Assembly: GCA_964448005.1 (NCBI GenBank)
Contig: CAYUUW010000064.1
Coordinates: 1 to 6,758 of the forward strand
From: CAYUUW01 sp964448005
Lineage (GTDB): Bacteria > Patescibacteriota > Gracilibacteria > UM-FILTER-43-11
Length of the DNA: 6,758 nt
Direction: 5' to 3'
Both the position numbers and the translations under genes were made by a program. The notes under the pieces were generated by a model that saw only the letters and a list, made by a program, of their open reading frames with translations, was not told where the DNA came from and ran no database searches. Positions 5,715-6,758 of the stretch are shown piece after piece. Numbering within the stretch: the first letter of the stretch is position 1; each line of letters opens with the position of its first letter.

Positions 5715-5741
5715 GCCATACCCCTATTTACCCCGTCGCGA

Positions 5742-6422
5742 ATGCGAGCTTTGGTGATCGAAGACGACCTGGCGGTCCAGAAGGCGCTGGAAAGAGGGTT
5801 CCAATCCAAATATGCTCTTTTCGACGGAGCCCGGGACGGAAAATTGGCCCTTCAGAAGCTCTCCTCCACCACCTACGACGTGCTGATTGTCGATCTCATG
5901 CTGCCCCATGTGGACGGCGAGAAGATCATCCAGAAGATCCGAAGCGTGGGAATAAAAACCCCCGTGCTGGTGCTCACGGCCATGCGCAGCCCCGAAGTGA
6001 AGGCCCGGCTGCTCGATTTGGGCGCGGACGATTTCCTCGAAAAGCCCTTTTCCTTCGAGGAGCTCTATGCCCGGGTCGGCGCCATCATGAGGCGCTTTCT
6101 GCGCGGCAGCATGACCAAGGCCCTCAAGATCCGAGATCTGGAGCTTTTTCCCGAAAGCAACATGGCTGTCCGCTCAGGAAAAGAGATTCCGCTTCGCGGG
6201 AAGGAGTACGTGCTCCTTGAATTCATGATGCAGAATCCCAACCGCATTCTTTCCCGCCAGAGCCTGATGGAAAAGGTGTGGGGCTATTCCACCAACATTC
6301 TTTCCAACACGGTCGATTCCCATGTTTCCACGCTGAGGCGGAAAATCGACAAAGGCTTCGAATTCCCCTTCATCAAAACCATCCACGGAGTGGGGTACAT
6401 GTTCGTGGGGGACTCCAAATAA
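5742..6422 (+). CDS. OmpR/PhoB-family response regulator 3
   Basis: This 226-aa DNA-binding response regulator is a tandem paralogue of regulator 2. The receiver has Glu7-Asp8-Asp9 in LVIEDD, phospho-acceptor Asp51 in LIVDLMLP, Thr79 in VLTA, and Lys101 in FLEKPF, the same residue numbers as in regulator 2. The winged-helix domain (about 125-222) carries SNTVDSHVSTLRRK and TIHGVGYMF. The conserved recognition-helix region suggests that the two regulators may bind similar DNA sites. An upstream in-frame TTG at 5670 would add 24 residues, but that triplet is part of the proposed -35 box and the extension does not fit the family. ATG 5742, giving MRALVIEDD, is the natural start. There is no clear Shine-Dalgarno. 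No kinase gene follows, so its partner could be the same membrane kinase or one encoded elsewhere. Confidence 0.95.
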   Translation: MRALVIEDDLAVQKALERGFQSKYALFDGARDGKLALQKLSSTTYDVLIVDLMLPHVDGEKIIQKIRSVGIKTPVLVLTAMRSPEVKARLLDLGADDFLEKPFSFEELYARVGAIMRRFLRGSMTKALKIRDLELFPESNMAVRSGKEIPLRGKEYVLLEFMMQNPNRILSRQSLMEKVWGYSTNILSNTVDSHVSTLRRKIDKGFEFPFIKTIHGVGYMFVGDSK

Positions 6423-6476
6423 TCTTAATGCCGATCTTGCACCTGTTGTGGGGCCAATTGCGGTTCCGGTTGTGAC

Positions 6477-6523
6477 CACGATTGATCCACCATTGGTTTC
6501 ACGATTGGCTCCACGATAGGTTT
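6477..6523. repeat. Four imperfect 12-bp tandem repeats in the convergent gap
   Basis: The units are CACGATTGATC (6477-6487, one base short), CACCATTGGTTT (6488-6499), CACGATTGGCTC (6500-6511) and CACGATAGGTTT (6512-6523). They lie between the stop of regulator 3 and the annotated stop of the exonuclease. Read on the minus strand in the -1 frame relative to the exonuclease, they encode KPIV-EPIV-KPMV. The 12-bp period and that reading suggest coding origin rather than a terminator. No good stem-loop plus T-run is seen here. Confidence 0.75.
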
Positions 6524-6525
6524 TG

Positions 6526-6758
6526 CTAAAGGATGAGCGAGTACTGCATTTGCTCCGGCTCGTTTTCCTTCATCATCCTTCCCATCACTTTGGCCAGCAG
6601 CTCCACATCGTACAGGGCTCGGTGCAGTTCGCCCTTTTTGGATTCGATGCCGTAGTGCTGGGCTAGCTCGCTCAGCTTTCCGGGCTTGAGCCGGTCTTTG
6701 GCGAAGGCCAGGCTGCAAGCGACCTGGTCGTTCTGGTAGGGCCGCATCCCATGGCGAA
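6526..6758 (-). CDS. DnaQ-like DEDDh 3'-5' exonuclease, C-terminal fragment (runs off window end)
   Basis: About 76 codons are visible, entering from beyond base 6758 and ending at TAG 6528-6526. The sequence has the closing pattern of DnaQ-family exonucleases. A QVACSLAFAK helix is followed by LKPGKLSELAQHYGI, corresponding to the usual SxKLxxLAxxxGI. Then comes the ExoIII motif HRALYD (HxAxxD) with the general-base His and metal-binding Asp, and a final helix VELLAKVMGRMM. The ExoI and ExoII motifs would lie outside the window. Such proteins proofread DNA polymerase III or act as stand-alone repair nucleases; which one cannot be told here. After the catalytic domain the frame ends in ENEPEQMQYSLIL. 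A different frame continues with a Pro/Gln-rich repeat tail to 6425, so the 3' end may be frameshifted. Confidence 0.8.
   Translation of the reverse strand, partial: RHGMRPYQNDQVACSLAFAKDRLKPGKLSELAQHYGIESKKGELHRALYDVELLAKVMGRMMKENEPEQMQYSLIL

Noticed and set aside
5670..5741. 24-residue N-terminal extension of regulator 3 from TTG 5670
   Set aside because: The TTG is part of the proposed -35 box, the -10 box lies inside the extension, and the family begins at MRALVIEDD.
6423..6525. Bidirectional transcription terminator in the convergent gap
   Set aside because: Repeats here are direct, not inverted, and there is no GC stem followed by a T-run; the coding-tail explanation fits better.

Overview
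The window is a dense bacterial signalling locus of moderately high GC by eye. Short or overlapping gene junctions (ATGA overlap, 4-base gap, convergent overlap) indicate a compact chromosome. The lineage cannot be fixed from this sequence. A 7TM-type membrane histidine kinase, PhoB-like regulators with near-absent Shine-Dalgarno sequences, and an unrecognised partner protein suggest an uncultured bacterial phylum. A small-genome group such as Patescibacteria is possible, but this is weak inference.

Layout. Bases 1-115 (minus) are the first 38 codons of a PolX-type DNA polymerase/exonuclease. Its start overlaps the stop of a 205-aa protein (112-729, minus). That protein has a histidine-kinase-like helical hairpin with an RHExxN H-box and a Bergerat-like tail without ATP-binding residues, an architecture like the Spo0B/ChpT phosphotransferases. 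Divergent from it is a single-domain response regulator (782-1177, plus). All its phosphorylation residues are present, but an in-frame amber codon interrupts it at codon 48. Convergent with that gene, overlapping it by 22 bases, is a 709-aa membrane sensor kinase (1156-3285, minus). Four bases upstream of the kinase lies a 507-aa soluble protein of unknown function (3290-4813, minus) that carries a perfect 30-bp tandem duplication.

A 146-bp AT-rich divergent promoter region (4814-4959) separates this operon from two tandem OmpR/PhoB-type response regulators (4960-5661 and 5742-6422, plus). The second regulator has its own promoter in the 80-bp gap. The window ends with the C-terminal part of a DnaQ-like DEDDh exonuclease (6526-6758, minus), preceded by a 12-bp-period repeat tract in the convergent gap.

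Working model (inference). The membrane kinase, perhaps with its 507-aa co-transcribed partner, feeds one or more of the regulators, with the degenerate-kinase protein as a possible phosphotransferase. Regulators 1 and 3 share a nearly identical -10/leader sequence, and all three regulator leaders contain TTCCTCC in place of a recognisable Shine-Dalgarno. This hints at a shared control mechanism. Two DNA-repair or proofreading enzymes flank the signalling genes, and one is translationally coupled to the putative phosphotransferase.
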